NCBI GenBank assembly: GCA_036346375.1
Contig: CM070511.1
Coordinates: 7,068,001 to 7,132,000, forward strand
Source of the DNA: Guadua angustifolia
Lineage: Eukaryota > Streptophyta > Magnoliopsida > Poales > Poaceae
Length of the DNA: 64,000 bases
Direction: 5' to 3'
Part shown: positions 22,845-35,004 of the stretch, piece after piece
Position numbering within the stretch: the stretch's first letter is position 1
Layout: each line of letters starts with the position of its first letter
Notes under the pieces: model-generated
Databases searched by the model: none
What the model saw: the letters and a program-made list of their open reading frames with translations, nothing else
Told to the model about the DNA's origin: nothing
Program-made: the position numbers and the translations under genes

Positions 22845-24474
22845 TGAAAGACCATGTGGAGGTCTATCCTTGTGTGTGATGAGTAATTGACAAGATTTGA
22901 GATTGGATTGATTTGAAATTGAGTTTGATTTGACTGGATCTTCAAATTGAAGCAATTTGAGTGTTGGTTTTTTTCCTAGTGCTACCGCCCGGGGCGAGTA
23001 ATCCATCATTGAGCGTCATTATGTTTGATTAATGATTTTGTGATGATCATTGAATATCTATGTGGGCATTGCTATGTGAAAGGTTTTCCTTGTCTTTGAT
23101 GGTTGCAGGGCGACGGTGCTAGGTCATGGTGAGGCGGAGGATGATCGGGACTAGGCGAGGAAAGTCGGAGGTCCAGACTGCGGAGATCGCCGAAGATGAT
23201 CGAGACGAGTCCCGCAAGTCAAGAAGACAAGGAAAGGAGATGATGCTAGCTAGATGTCGTGAGTCAATGAGGGCCGTTGGATTGCGGCTAATTGATAGGT
23301 TAGCGGGTCTAGGTAGTATGCTTTGAAAACCGTGCAAGAAAACCCAGATGTGTGTGGGTTTTGGGTTAGCCCTTGCATGGCTGTGTGAGGGGTCAATCCT
23401 AGCCCTTAGATGAGTGTCCTAGGGTTGAGGGACTCATCCAAGGGTTAGGTGGCCCAATAGTAGTATAAATAGGGTGGAGGGTGGCCTTCCCTTGAAGGTT
23501 TGAGTTGCTCCTTTGAGCTTTGCCCACATGAAGTGAGGCTTTGTAAACCTTCCCACCAGAAATACAAAGAAATTTCTTTGCATCATTGTGAATTTAAATT
23601 CTGCATTTACATTATGTCTTTACTTTACTTAATTTAAATTCAGCATTTACATTACGTGATTTACTTTCCGTAATCTACATTCATGCAATTTGGATTTGCC
23701 TCCTCCTTCTAAATGCTGATCTTGGATGTTTTGAGTGTGTTCATATGGTTTTACATCTCTTTTGCACTCTTTTGATTGAGTAGAGATCATCTTTTCTTTC
23801 AAGTTCCAGTTCTGTCCAGAACTTGTTCTTTCGCAGCAGTTAGTCTTTGATTTTTGGAAAAATCTAGAAAAATCCTTTTGCGTGATTCTTACTGGAAATT
23901 GTGCGGGACTCCTATATCCATCTGCAGAAAAACTTTGGAGTTCACTGGTTTCATAGTTTGGGTGCCATGAGGTGAAACCGAGCCCCAAATTTTCTGGTTG
24001 AAGTTCCTAACTGTCTGTGTTCATAGATTTATGATGATTTTTATACATGGCTTTTTGATCTGAAATTTGGTGGAGAGCTTCAAGACTCATCTTCTCATAG
24101 GGAGAAAATTCTCATAATTTTGTGAGCAGCAGAAACCACCAACCTCCTGTTCAAATTAAAGACAGATTCTGAAATATCTGCTTTTACTTTTCTAAAAGAG
24201 ACTTTTGTGTCTTGGCTTGATCTTTTAGAAAAGAAGTATTTGAATTGATTCCTCTCTTTGGACACTTGATAACCAGGATTGTGATTGAAAATCCTCACAT
24301 ATTTTATGGATCACATCCATGTAAGCTAGGTTGCACATAGTTGTCTAGTCGCTCCAGTTTTTGTGGTTTTTCACGATTTCCTTTTGCCGATCTTTTCACG
24401 GTTTTAGTTGGAGTATTTTGGGGAAAATTTAATTGCGACCATTCACCCCCTCCGCTCGCCATCTCGATCCTTCA
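22845..24474. mobile_element. Solo LTR, second copy
   Basis: Counterpart of 6867-8534 with the same ends and the same CAAGC duplication (22840-22844 and 24475-24479). It is almost identical apart from homopolymer changes and two altered GC-rich spots (about 22980 and 23105-23215). Confidence 0.85.
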
Positions 24475-24874
24475 CAAGCACATTCCTAGGAGGGACAACT
24501 CCGCTGACTTCTCTCCAAGCTTGGCTCTTCCGACGACGAGATCCCTCCGATGTCATCTTGGAGACTTTGGCGGTTCTCGATCTCCGACCAAGAGGTCCTG
24601 CTCACCGTGGTCAAGGTATTCCTTCCCGGCTGAACCGATTCATACATTCTTGCAAGGCGATTTCCATCATCGACCGCCAAGAGGAGCAGGATCAAGCACC
24701 GGGCAGGTTTGTACTGCCATCGAGGATGCTATACATGCGGAATGTTTCCGCTCTGACGCGTGCATCACCACGGAGGAGGGTAAGTACCTCTTACGTGACA
24801 TACACCTGTGACTCTGGGGCGATTTTGTAGGACCATGGTCGGCAAGGCCTTGTGATGGGTATTACAACCAAGTG
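24475..24874 (+). pseudogene. pol: Element A integrase start, degraded copy
   Basis: Counterpart of 8535-8967. It begins HKHIPRRDNS, then changes frame repeatedly; CITTEEGKYLLRDIH-like words remain near 24765-24805. It stops at the chromovirus LTR start at 24875. Confidence 0.75.
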
Positions 24875-26297
24875 TGTAATGTTCCGATTTCGCTAGTCCG
24901 GTAAGTGAGGCTGGTTACGCCAACGCCTCCCATAATGTCATTACATCCTCATTTAATTATGATCATACAAATGTTAGGACATTCATCTTGCATAAAAGAG
25001 GGAGTTACAAAATCCTAACAATCACTTTCTAAAAACTGCACACATGTTATTTCACCTTACTCAATGACATGTGGGCCATATGCATATGAGAGAGGAGTGA
25101 AGGCTGCACATACCTACCCTACTAGTTGCTACATTACTCACCCCTACCTATGTACATGACAAGTCAATGACACATGGGACCTACCTTGCATAGAAAATTG
25201 TGGACTGCACATCTTTTCCATGCCTTTTCTCACTTCAACCACCCATACCCACTCCTTTATTTACTATGACATGTGGGACCTAGCCCCACATGTAAGGCAT
25301 GAATGGTAGCCATATATAAGCCTCTCCACCTTGTTTTCTCCTCCCCTACTGCTCATTTGCTGCTCCACATCCTGAAAAACAGCAAGCACCCTTCTCAAAC
25401 CCCTTGCCATTTCTTCCTCTCAAATCTTCACAAGATTGAAGTTTGAGGCTGTGCATGTTACACCATCTTGTAGCCAAGGTCAAGAGCTTCACATCCATCC
25501 AAACGGATTCTTGAGGAACCAAGTTTTGGGTAAGTGGCAATCGTTTTCTTGCTACCCATGTGCTGAAATTCTGCTCCTTGTAACTCATTGCTATTTTCCC
25601 CATGGAATCCATTGTCACGCTTGAATCGGTATGATGTCATATGGAAGCCGGAGGAGGAGTAGTTGTAGTTGCAAGCTCAAGCAAGCGGGCATTGCCGCTC
25701 ACGTGAGCTAGGAGGAGGTGAACCGTGAAGAACCGCATTGTGACATTTTCATCATCCACTCGCCAAACCAACATCCACTAAGTACACAAGCAACCCTAGT
25801 GTGGTAAGAATCTACCCTAGCCCATCCCCTTAAAACCCTAGACCTTTCCTTTGAAATGTAGATGGCAAATAGGCAAATAATTGCTTTGAAACAGAGACGC
25901 CCAGCTGGATAGTCCGAGGTTTAGCTCAGATATTCAACTATTCGGATATTCAATGGTATTTCGATGGTCCGAATAGAACTGATATGGCGTGACCGAGGGC
26001 CCGCCGACATTCCGAGGTAACGCTCGGATATCTCGAACTCTTCGATACTTCAACCAAATTGCGGATAGTCCAATGGAATTTCACTTCATACCGAGAGGGT
26101 CCACTCGACATCCGGTGAAACTCGGATACTCCAACATAATTCAATAAAAGCTTTAAGACTTGAACTTTTAACGCAAAAAACTCAATTAGTACTTTCATAT
26201 TATGACTAGTGCTACACATCATGAGCATTTCATGCATCTTTTCATCATGTGCACCATTCAATTCTTGATTTGGTGTTTATGGATTTGGATGTTCTCG
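24875..26297 (+). repeat. Chromovirus LTR, truncated third copy
   Basis: Counterpart of 8968-10410. It starts TGTAATGTTCCGATTTCGC and is nearly identical until about 25620. It differs in the palindrome cluster (25905-26140) and ends abruptly at GATGTTCTCG. Confidence 0.85.
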
Positions 26298-26824
26298 CGA
26301 CCTCAAGCTCGGGCGGGATCTCGTTCAGCCTCGGTCATACAGGATTTGGATCGAGCATTTGGTAGCGAGTTGCTAGAAGGCGGGTCGTAGGGATGACTCG
26401 AGTCTGTGGCAAGCTCGAGGCGATTCTTCTTGCGGCCCTCAAGGTGCCACGAGGCCCCCTTTCAGAGGATTGCTCGGCCGTTGCGTGCAAAAAGTATAAA
26501 GACCAGGGCGCATGAGCTCCAGGGCGGAAGACAACCACGGCCACCTTGGCGACTCGAGCTAGGAATCACCTTTACCATCTTAAGTTGTAAACACTACTCT
26601 GTACACCGAGATAACAGAATCACCGCCGCAAAGGCGGCAGAATAGAAACTATTACCTTCACGGGGGCTCGAACCGGTATAAACTCTTGTCTCGTGCTCGT
26701 TGTCGCCTTGCTCCTACCATCACCGCGATCGATTTTCTTCCTTCGTTGAGTAAAAGCGCAGCTTCGGGTCCCATAAACTCTCGACCCTACCTCTTTCTTG
26801 CGGTTGTGATCGATAAATGCGACA
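26298..26824 (+). mobile_element. LTR fragment of a Tat-type relative of element A
   Basis: The right 250 bp matches the 3' half of element A's LTR in order and wording: ATAACAGAATCACCGCCGCA, ACTATTACCTTCAC, GGGGCTCGAACCGGTATAAA, GCTCGTTGTCGCCTTGCTCC, then a CGACA end at 26820-26824. The left half is only loosely similar. It has no primer site or gag behind it and runs straight into chromovirus integrase at 26828. It may be what is left of a separate insertion in the chromovirus. Confidence 0.65.
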
Positions 26825-26827
26825 AAT

Positions 26828-27484
26828 AACTATCAAGCTAGCCTTCAAATGAGTCCATTAAGAGGCTCTCTATGGGAGATCTTCGCGAACTCCACTTCTT
26901 TGATCGATGCGGAAGAGCCCTCTTTGGTCCCGAACTAGTCGGCTGAAGCGGAAGAACAAGTTTGATTTATTGAGGAGCAGTTGCGGACGGCCTTGATCTC
27001 GTCAAAAAACTCGCTGATCGTCGCGCCGTGAACTCAAATTTGAAGTTGGTGATCACGTCTATCTCAAGGTTTCCCCAATGAAAGGTGTTAAATCGGTTTC
27101 AAGTGAAGGAAAGCTAGCCCCTCGTTATATCGGACCTTTCAAATTTTAGCAAGAGCGAAGCGATGGCATATCAATTGGAGCTTCCATCTTCACTAGCCGA
27201 TATACATGATGTCTTTCATGTCTCTCAATTGAAGAAATGTCTCCGTGTCCCAAAAGCCACGAGTTGGACACCCTCGATTTACAACCCGATCTTTCCTACA
27301 AGGAAGCGACCTATTTGTATTCTCGGCGAGAGGGCGTGTTACTCGAAAACACACCATCAAATTCTTTAAAGTTCAATGGAGTAATCATACCCCAGCGAAG
27401 CCACATGGGGCGTGAGGACCATCTTCAAGCGAATACCCTACCTCTTCAATGAAGTGGTGTAATCTCGAGGGACAAGATTCTTTT
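26828..27484 (+). pseudogene. pol: Integrase C-terminal part of the chromovirus
   Basis: Starts with NYQASLQMSP and follows the end of the integrase core. After frame changes comes FEVGDHVYLKVSPMKG (27037-27085), GKLAPRYIGPFK, VAYQLELPSSLADIHDVFHVSQLKKCL, described by its span 27163-27245, and DLSYKEATY with a WSNH...ATW segment near 27380. The series from the GPY/F motif to the WSNHxxxEATWE block is standard for plant chromoviruses and lies where a chromodomain would follow. The catalytic core between this and 16748 is missing. Confidence 0.85.
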
Positions 27485-27498
27485 AAGAGGGAGGCTTA
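27485..27498 (+). other. Polypurine tract of the chromovirus
   Basis: AAGAGGGAGGCTTA lies directly before the 3' LTR start TGTGACCG, the expected plus-strand primer position. Confidence 0.8.
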
Positions 27499-30400
27499 TG
27501 TGACCGATTTTCGCTAGTCCGGTTAAGTGAGGCTTGATTCATGCGCCTCCCATAATGTCATTACATCCTCATTTAATTATGATCATACAAATGTTAGGAC
27601 ATTCATCTTGCATAAAAGAGGGAGTTACAAAATCCTAACAATCACTTTCTAAAAACTGCACACATGTTATTTCACCTTACTCAATGACATGTGGGCCATA
27701 TGCATATGAGAGAGGAGTGAAGGCTGCACATACCTACCCTACTAGTTGCTACATTACTCACCCCTACCTATGTACATGACAAGTCAATGACACATGGGAC
27801 CTACCTTTGCATAGAAAATTGTGGACTGCACATCTTTTCCATGCCTTTTCTCACTTCAACCACCCATACCCACTCCTTTACTTACCCTATGACATGTGGG
27901 ACCTAGCCCCACATGTAAGGCATGAATGGCAGCCATATATAAGCCTCTCCACCTTGTTTCTCCTCCCCTACTGCTCATTTGCTGCTCCACATCCTGAAAA
28001 ACAGCAAGCACCCTTCTCAAACCCTTGCCATTTCTTCCTCTCAAATCTTCACAAGATTGAAGTTTGAGGCTGTGCATGTTACACCATCTTGTAGCCAAGG
28101 TCAAGAGCTTCACATCCATCCAAGCAGATTCTTGAGGAACCAAGTTTTGGGTAAGTGGCAATCGTTTTTCTTGCTACCCATGTGCTGAAATTCTGCTCCT
28201 TGTAACTCATTGCTATTTTCCCCATGGAATCCATTGTCACACTTGAATCGGGTGGCGCATGTCATATGGAAGCCGGAGGAGGGCTAGTTGTAGTTGCAAG
28301 CTCGAACAAGCGAAGGCATTGCCGTCTCGTGAGCTAGGAGGAGGTGAACCGTGAAGAACCGGCATTGTGACATTTTCATCATCCACTGCTTGAAACCAAC
28401 ATCCACTAAGTACACAAGCAACCCTAGTGTGGTAGAATCTACCTAGCCCATCCTTAAAACCCTAGACCTTTCCTTTGAAATGTAGATGGCAAATAGGCAA
28501 ATAAGCGCTTTGAAGCGAGGCGCCCAGCTCGGATAGTCCGAGGTTTAGCTCGAGACATTCCAAACTATTCGGATATTCGAATGGTATTTCGGATGGTCGA
28601 ATAGAACTGATATAGGCGTGGCCAGAGAGGGCTGCTCGGACATTCGAAGTAGCGTTCGGATACTCGAACCTACCTTCCGGATACTCCGAACCAAATTGCG
28701 GATAGTCAGAATGGAATTTCACTTCATCTGAGAGGTCCTCGGACGGTCGAAGTGAAACTCGGATACTCAAACATAATTCAATAAAAGCTTTAAGACTTGA
28801 ACTTTTAGCATAAAAACTCAATTAGTACTTTCATATTATGACTAGTGCTACACATCATGAGCATTTCATGCATCTTTTCATCATGTGCACCATTGAATTC
28901 TTGATTTGGTGTTTATGGATTTGGATGTTCTCGTTAGGTGTTGGCGTTTGGAGGGCACTCCGATGCGACTACGTCTCTGAAGTCAGAAACGGCACAAGGC
29001 ACTAACTTACTCCTTGACCATGATTGCTCCTACTATTTGCAACTTACATCTTTGGAACTATTTTATCAAATGCATGCTTACTTTCAATTACAATTATGAT
29101 TGGGTAGAATTCTTAGCTATTACCATGTTGTGTGTTAAACCCTTAGCATGTTCTCTCCATGTTCCATTATAGCCCTAGGTGGTTGGTTTATTATTATGTA
29201 TGGGTTAGTTCGAATTGCTTAGCCATGCTTAGATTACCGTTAGAAACGCGATAGATGGATTTAGTCCATCGATGCATAATGATCAAGATTTATTATTACG
29301 ATGATGATGTTTTTAATTGATGTTTAATGAGTAGAGATATTGGTTAAGGACCTAAGGTTAAATCTGGTGGCGTCTCTTTGAGTAACTATCGTGCGAACCA
29401 CCCGCCGTTTATGGGACGGCGTAACCAAGTACTTATGTATGACTAGGTTATATAAACCATGTGCCGCGGAATTCCTTGGGCTTAGTGGGCGTCAAGGAAT
29501 GATGCCCATGAAATTCCACAGGCTTGGTGGAGTGCGGGGAATGTCCTCGAGTCCCTCGAACTTTGTTGAGTTGGGGATGTCCAACAGCGGGTGTACTCCT
29601 TGATCCACACACACGAACTTTGAGGCACGCGGGATCGAGGTCACGATCATCCGGATGGTTTAGATACACTACCATGCATCTTTGGAAAATGGTTTGTCAC
29701 GTTTCACCTCGGCGACACATCTAAGGAAATGTGTTAATAGCTTGGCTTCACGAGTGTGGCGTGTCGTGTTGGGTAAAGTCGTACCTCTGCGAGTTTAAAC
29801 TATTGAATAAGCTGCGTCCATGGTTAGGGGCGATCTCTTGAATTATCGATCCTTTGGCGAGTATTAAGGACTTGGTAAGAATGGGATGGGAGTGGGAAAA
29901 TAGACACAAGTATTGAAGTACTTGTGTGTGTAATTGAACATGGCGATGGAACTCATGGTTAGGAGAATGCTTGAAGGCATGATATGAATTAATTGAACAT
30001 GGCGATGGAACTCATGGTTGGAGAATGCTTGAAGGCATGATATGAATGTGATTATGATGATGTTATATTATGTACTAGACTTTGCAAATGTTTACTAAAT
30101 GCAAATCTTTCAATCTATACTTGCTTATGATTTATCTCAAATATTGCTTTATCTGAAATTGCCATTATGCCTTCCTTTGATGTAGCAACCACATGTAGCT
30201 AGAAATCAACATGCAATGTATATTATTGTGCGAGTACACTCTTTGTACTCAATCGGATTATCCACTTGCTGCGGTGAGGATGAGGCCTTTGCCGGGGACT
30301 TTATCGGGCGATTTCGACAATGCTAACGTTTAGTCGGCGTTCTTGCCCGATTGGTTGCACGAGGTTTGGGGGCATGCCATGCTGGCCCTTTTGTTGTTTA

Positions 30401-30662
30401 TCTTGTGATTTCGCTGCTACTTGATGTAATAACTTTAAATATGTCGTTATGGACGGCGGTCCTCCTTTGGTATGTAATAACGTTTATGCTTCCGCTAATT
30501 ATGTATGTGTTGTGATGTCAAGCTGTTGGATGAGAATGCTGCGTGTTGGCGAACTATCACAGGACCAACACGGGTATAATCACGGGGCGCTTGAGGTTCC
30601 CTTGATTCACTTGAGATATGCCCGCGTTGGGTGAATCGGTGGAGTCGAGGGCGGTTCCCCTA
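27499..30662 (+). repeat. 3' LTR of the chromovirus
   Basis: 3,164 bp aligning with 8968-12139. It starts TGTGACCGATTTTCGC (the 5' copy reads TGTAACAGCCCGATTTTCGC) and ends TTCCCCTA before CGGCG. It is mostly identical to the 5' LTR apart from small indels, which implies a recent insertion. It has the same TATA box (about 27936), palindrome cluster (about 28530-28765) and 59-bp pair (29931-30048). Confidence 0.9.
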
Positions 30663-30667
30663 CGGCG

Positions 30668-31600
30668 CCGGGATGCTCGAGATATCGTCGCACTTGCCGA
30701 GCATGCGAGTTCCATGCGGAAATCGCATCGGCTGCCTATCGCTCGAGATCATCCCTTCGCTTGGCCTTTCTTGACATGAAATTTGGACATCCTCGGACCT
30801 TTTCCTCGGCGGCCAGGAAAGAGGTTTCTGTTAAGTGGCCGCCGACACCTTCACCAAGTGGATCGAAGATGAACCAGTCTCGACCATCAATGCTCAGGCG
30901 GCTGTTCGTTTCTTCCGCTTGTTCGTGGTCACCAGTGCAGGGGGTTCCATGCAAGATTATTCGACAATGGTACCCGGTTTACCGGTGAAACTGTTCGGGG
31001 AGTTTGCGAGACCTTAGCATCGAGTATGCCTTGCCCGATGGCTCACCTCGAACAGCGGAGCAGCGAGCAGCATAGCAGACGGATTGTCGAGCGTCAAGCA
31101 ATCGCGAATGAGCTCGAGCGCTCTGGCAAGACACAGGTGGGCGAACTTCCCACCCTCTTATGGTCTATTAGTACCCACGGTCGGTAGAAACAGCGAGGTC
31201 CCTCCTTCCGGCTCGTGTTGATGCTGAAGCAAATCTGCCTCACGAGGTTATCTTTGGGCTCCGCCGGTCGACAGTCGACCAGTCGACTTGAGCAAGCGGT
31301 CTCGACCTTACCCTCGCGGAAGAAGTAAGATCGTGCATTGCTCGATCAACGCGTACACCGCAAGCTCTTCGCGGACATGCGTCTCGTCGATGCGACCTAG
31401 GAAGCTCCTTGTTGGGGACCTAGCTCTAAGACAAATCGAGCTCGTCCAACACCAACAAGTTATCCCCACGGTGGAGGGCACCTATAGAGTCGTTTCAGCG
31501 GATCGCCGCGAGGGCTTCTGAGGCTAGCAATGCCCTAGCGGCGAAGAGCTCTCTAGCTCGTGGAACATAGATCAGCTTCGGAAGTTTTATGTGTAACCTC
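30668..31600 (+). pseudogene. pol: Integrase core and C-terminus of element A
   Basis: Continues the domain interrupted at 8967. TFTKWIEDEPVSTINAQAAVRFF (30845-30913) is the integrase core around its conserved Lys-Trp-Ile. The following catalytic region (30914-31300) is scrambled by frameshifts. LVGDLALRQIELVQHQQ and TVEGTYRVVSADRREGF (31405-31520) are the C-terminal GPF-like block, and WNIDQLRKFYV-type coding ends near 31595. The DDE residues cannot be read in one frame. Confidence 0.75.
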
Positions 31601-32190
31601 TATACCTTAAATTTCAATAAAGCTGTTCTTCATTTCTCACCATTCGCGTCTTTCCTTCACTTGTGATTACGCGATTGTTGTTGTCCATGACCTTTTTTCG
31701 AACACGACCTCCGTACACAGCGCACTTGCTCTTGGTCTGAGCGGCGCGAGCTTCACGTTCACCCCAGTGGTCGAGCTAAACGTAAGCCGAATCCCTTCGC
31801 AATCCAGCTCACCCCTGTGCCCGGGCTCAAACTAAAAGTCTCACAGCTTTGAGCATTAAGCAACGCACATGGTTGTGGTCATGATTCGAACGCTAGTCCG
31901 GGTGTGACTACTTATAGGCTTCGCTTTTATCACGTTCCCCCCCTGTGGACCTTTTTCTCAACTCTGCAGGTTGTGGTTGTTTGATCGCATCTAAGTCTTG
32001 TGCCCAAGGCCGGCGTTGCTCGACCTTGGGCCCAACGGGGGTTGGATAGGGGCATACTATCAGCAAACGACCTACGGGGCACGACCAAAAGCGAGAAAAG
32101 CAAACTCCAAATATCCTTGACTACAAAACAGGACAAGTCTTTTGACACCCAAAAGTAATGTAGCTCTATTAGAATATTTTCTAAGTGTTT
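31601..32190. other. Spacer between pol and antisense gene of element A
   Basis: About 590 bp with no supported gene. An AATAAAG word at 31614 lies shortly after the pol stop and could serve as a polyadenylation signal for a pol-only transcript, but no test is possible here. Confidence 0.4.
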
Positions 32191-35004
32191 TTACAGGTCA
32201 GCCATCTCACGGGCGAGCTTCTCTTGCTAGAGCTCGGCAACCTTGGCCCTCAAAGTCGAAAGCTCACTCTAATCTTTGGAGGCTTCCTTGGGCGTCCACG
32301 GCCGCCGGCGTTAAATCTTGGAGTTGGGCAGGCGTTTTCGCCGCCTTCTTTGGCCTTGAGCTTCTCTTCAGCTCAAGACCTTGGCCTCAAGCTCGGGGGC
32401 GCCTTGGCCGAGATCACGCTTGCTCATGGCCGGCCTTCTCTAGGGCCTCGACTTTGGCCGCTCGCCTCGGCGCCTTGGCGGGGCGTCGCTGCTCCCGGCG
32501 GCCTTCTCGGGGCCTCGACCTTGGCCCGCTCCGTCTCGAGTGCCTTGGCCGACCGCGCGCGCTCTTGCTCCACGGCCTTGTAGCCGTGCTCGTGCTTGGA
32601 GGTCCTGGCCTGCTCGAGGTCGGCTGCGTGGGCTACCTCCTGCGCCATCATCGTTTGGCGAAGGTCGTCAAGCTCTCTGGTCTTCCGCTCGAGCTCCTCC
32701 TGATCGACCTCGATGGTCTCGATGAACTTGGCTAGACCTAGCATGCTGTAGGGTGTGCAAGGGGATCCCTACCTCGTGAAGACGGTTCTCAACGCGTGCA
32801 CGGGTGAACTCTTCGTTCACCTCATCGATACGAGCACGGTTGATTTCCTCGTGCTTTCGGCGCTCGGCGCCTCTGGGTGGAGTCGACCTCGGCCCGGCCG
32901 TGGCTAGGGCTAGGGCGCCGGTTCCTCGCCAGCGGCGGCTTTGATGTCTGCCGCTCCCCCTAGTGGGTTTGGCTCACCGGCAGGGGTGAGCGCCACAGCA
33001 ACATCGAGCCCAACCTCCGTGGTCGAGGCTCCGTCCACCTCCGGCGCCGGGGGAGAGCCGGCTACATCCACCGCGTGGTCTTCCGCAGCGCGATCTTCTT
33101 CTGCGGCCTGAGGTGCCACGACCTCAGCACCAGACGCGGCCTCGGGAGTGAAAGCCTGAGGTGCTCCTGCGGTGCGGCCATCTTCGGTGGCCGGTGTCGC
33201 CACGGCCTCAACGCTCGGGACGGTCGTGGTTGGGCGAGCCTGGGGTGACCCGTAGTTGCGGCCAAGGCACCCTAGGCGCCTTCCTCCGCGTCGACCTCGG
33301 GAGGTCGCGACTTCTAGCTGATGTCCGTCTCATGGGTGTCGTAGTCCTCGCTGGTCATGTGTTTGGGTCTCCTCGTAGGAGTCATCGAGCCCTTGGTTGA
33401 ACTCATCGTAGAGGCCCATTTCGAGGGCTCGATGAGGCTGCTGCGTCCGGCAGAGGGCGGCCGGGGCCATCATGTAGACGTCCTCGTCGGACTCGGACTC
33501 GCCCTGGACAATAGCCATCGTCAAAACGGGCAAGTTTTGAGCTCGGGCGCTCAAGGTCTGCGATCAAGAACTGACGCTAAGCTAGAAGGACGTGAAGGGA
33601 ACCGAGTAAACTGCCAAACCAAGGGCTTACAGGTGCGTCGACCTCTGCCTCGGCTTGCGGTCGTGAAGGTCTTCTTGCCCGAACTCGGAGGGCATCCGCT
33701 TCGCTCCCCGGCACAGGGCCTCAGTGCTGCGCCCGCACGCGTCGTCCACCACGGCCGTCCTAGGGGTCCGAGCCTGGGCGCCCTGGGCTAGCTGGGGGCT
33801 TGAGGCCCTAGCGGCGGCCGCCGCACTCTGCTGCTGCAAAGGAAGAACATGTCAAGCAACAAGAGGGCACGAGCATGAGCTCGGGGGCTCGACCATAGGA
33901 ACACTTACCATGGCACGGTCACCCCACTCGACGTGGGGCTTCTTCGCCTCCTGGCGGACCGTTCCAGCCGGGGGAGGCCTCTTCTTCCCCTTCTTGCTCT
34001 TGCCCCCGCTGGGCAGCGGGAGCAACCTCCGAGCTGTCTCGAACAGCTCCTGATGATCCTGCGAGCAAGCAAGGATCAGGCAAGGCTCCATAGATGCTCG
34101 AATCGAGAGCTGGGTCGGGATGGCCTACCTCGGGCTTTTGGCGAAGCACATTCTTCGGGACGGGGTCACCGATGACGTAATCGTGCGCCACCTTCCCAAA
34201 CATCTCGAGCATCCTAGCGGAGATCCAGGACTCCTTCGGCACTGCAAGAGAAGTAACTATCAAAGAAGGTCGAGGACCGAGCTCGAGAAAATCTTCAAGT
34301 CAGGGAGACTTACCCTGCACGCCCTCACGGGTCGGGTCATCGCGCCCCGAGATCTCGAAGAACGGGTGCACCCTCCTCCGCAAAGGGACACGGTTCATGA
34401 AAGTCATTTCGATCGCTTTGCCGGTGAGTCATGCGTGGCGCGGATATATTGGCGGTGATGGCTTCTCGTCGACCTCGAGGTCTTGACCTCGGGGTCTCCT
34501 TCTTCTCGGTGACGGGGTGCCTTCGTCGTCGGTAGCCGTACTCCCACTTCTTCAAGTAGAACCACCGCTCGGACCAGGGACCAAGAGAGTCCCGAGCGGC
34601 GCTCTTGGGGAAGGACCATTTGAGCCCAGCCCGCAGCCGAAAATAGAGACATCTGACCACGGGGTCTTTTCTAGAGCGGAAAAGACTGAAGTATCGGAAG
34701 AAGAGCGAGGGGGTGGGAAGGATTCCTAGGAACCCCTCGCATAGATGGGAGAAGATGGCGAGAAGGACGGAGTTCGGTACCAAGTTGATAAGTTCGATCC
34801 ATTGTTGGAAGGGCGTCGACCCAATTCGCTCTCCGGGGTCCTCGGTAGAAGGCGTAGTGCTGGTGCGAACGATCTCGTCGTCCACTGAGGTCTTGATTCG
34901 GTCTCGCCGCCCGGCAACCGCCATGTCACCGGGTCCAGAAGCCCTAGGGTCTCGAGCTCCTTCATCCTCGCGAGCGACATTGTGCTCCTTCCTAGCTTGG
35001 CCAT
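32191..35004 (-). pseudogene. Antisense gene of element A (gypsy-type Transposase_28-like protein)
   Basis: On the minus strand the likely start is the ATG at 35004 (MAKLGRSTMSLARMKELETLGLLDP), with the stop at 32191-32193 (reading MADL then stop). The N-terminal half matches the putative gypsy-type transposon domain (Pfam family Transposase_28): ELINLVPNSVLLAIFSHLCEGFLGI, described by its position near 34750-34830, followed by RYFSLFRSRKD and SERWFYLKKWEY. The middle is Ala/Pro/Glu-rich. The C-terminus (32424-32744) is a charged coiled coil with EVDQEELERKTRELDDLRQTM-type heptads. Several frame changes break it. Genes of this kind, antisense to the element and downstream of pol, are known from Tat-type elements such as Grande and RIRE2; their function is not established. 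Confidence 0.75.

Larger units (their letters stand above)
16749..26297 (+). repeat. Second, degraded copy of 490-10410
   Basis: The order is CACTA fragment, host unit, element A LTR, gag, pol, solo LTR, integrase start, chromovirus LTR start, exactly as in copy 1 and in the same orientation. It includes the same insertion junctions with the same CAATA and CAAGC duplications. Copy 2 is about 370 bp shorter. Differences are mostly small indels concentrated in GC-rich coding DNA, while AT-rich parts are almost unchanged. Left junction: 10-bp overlap with the chromovirus. Right junction: after GATGTTCTCG at 26297. Confidence 0.9.
8968..30662 (+). mobile_element. Tekay-like chromovirus inserted in element A integrase
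   Basis: LTRs of about 3.17 kb (8968-12139 and 27499-30662) are flanked by CGGCG (8963-8967 and 30663-30667). A tRNA-Met-type primer site, gag, protease, RT, RNase H and the two ends of integrase are present, and a polypurine tract precedes the 3' LTR. Long LTRs, an ATG-initiated gag with the MAGVTTRSQ start and the integrase C-terminal series fit the Del/Tekay lineage. The middle of integrase is replaced by 16749-26824, a degraded copy of 490-10410 plus an LTR fragment. The element is therefore 21.7 kb on the map but about 12 kb by itself. Confidence 0.85.
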
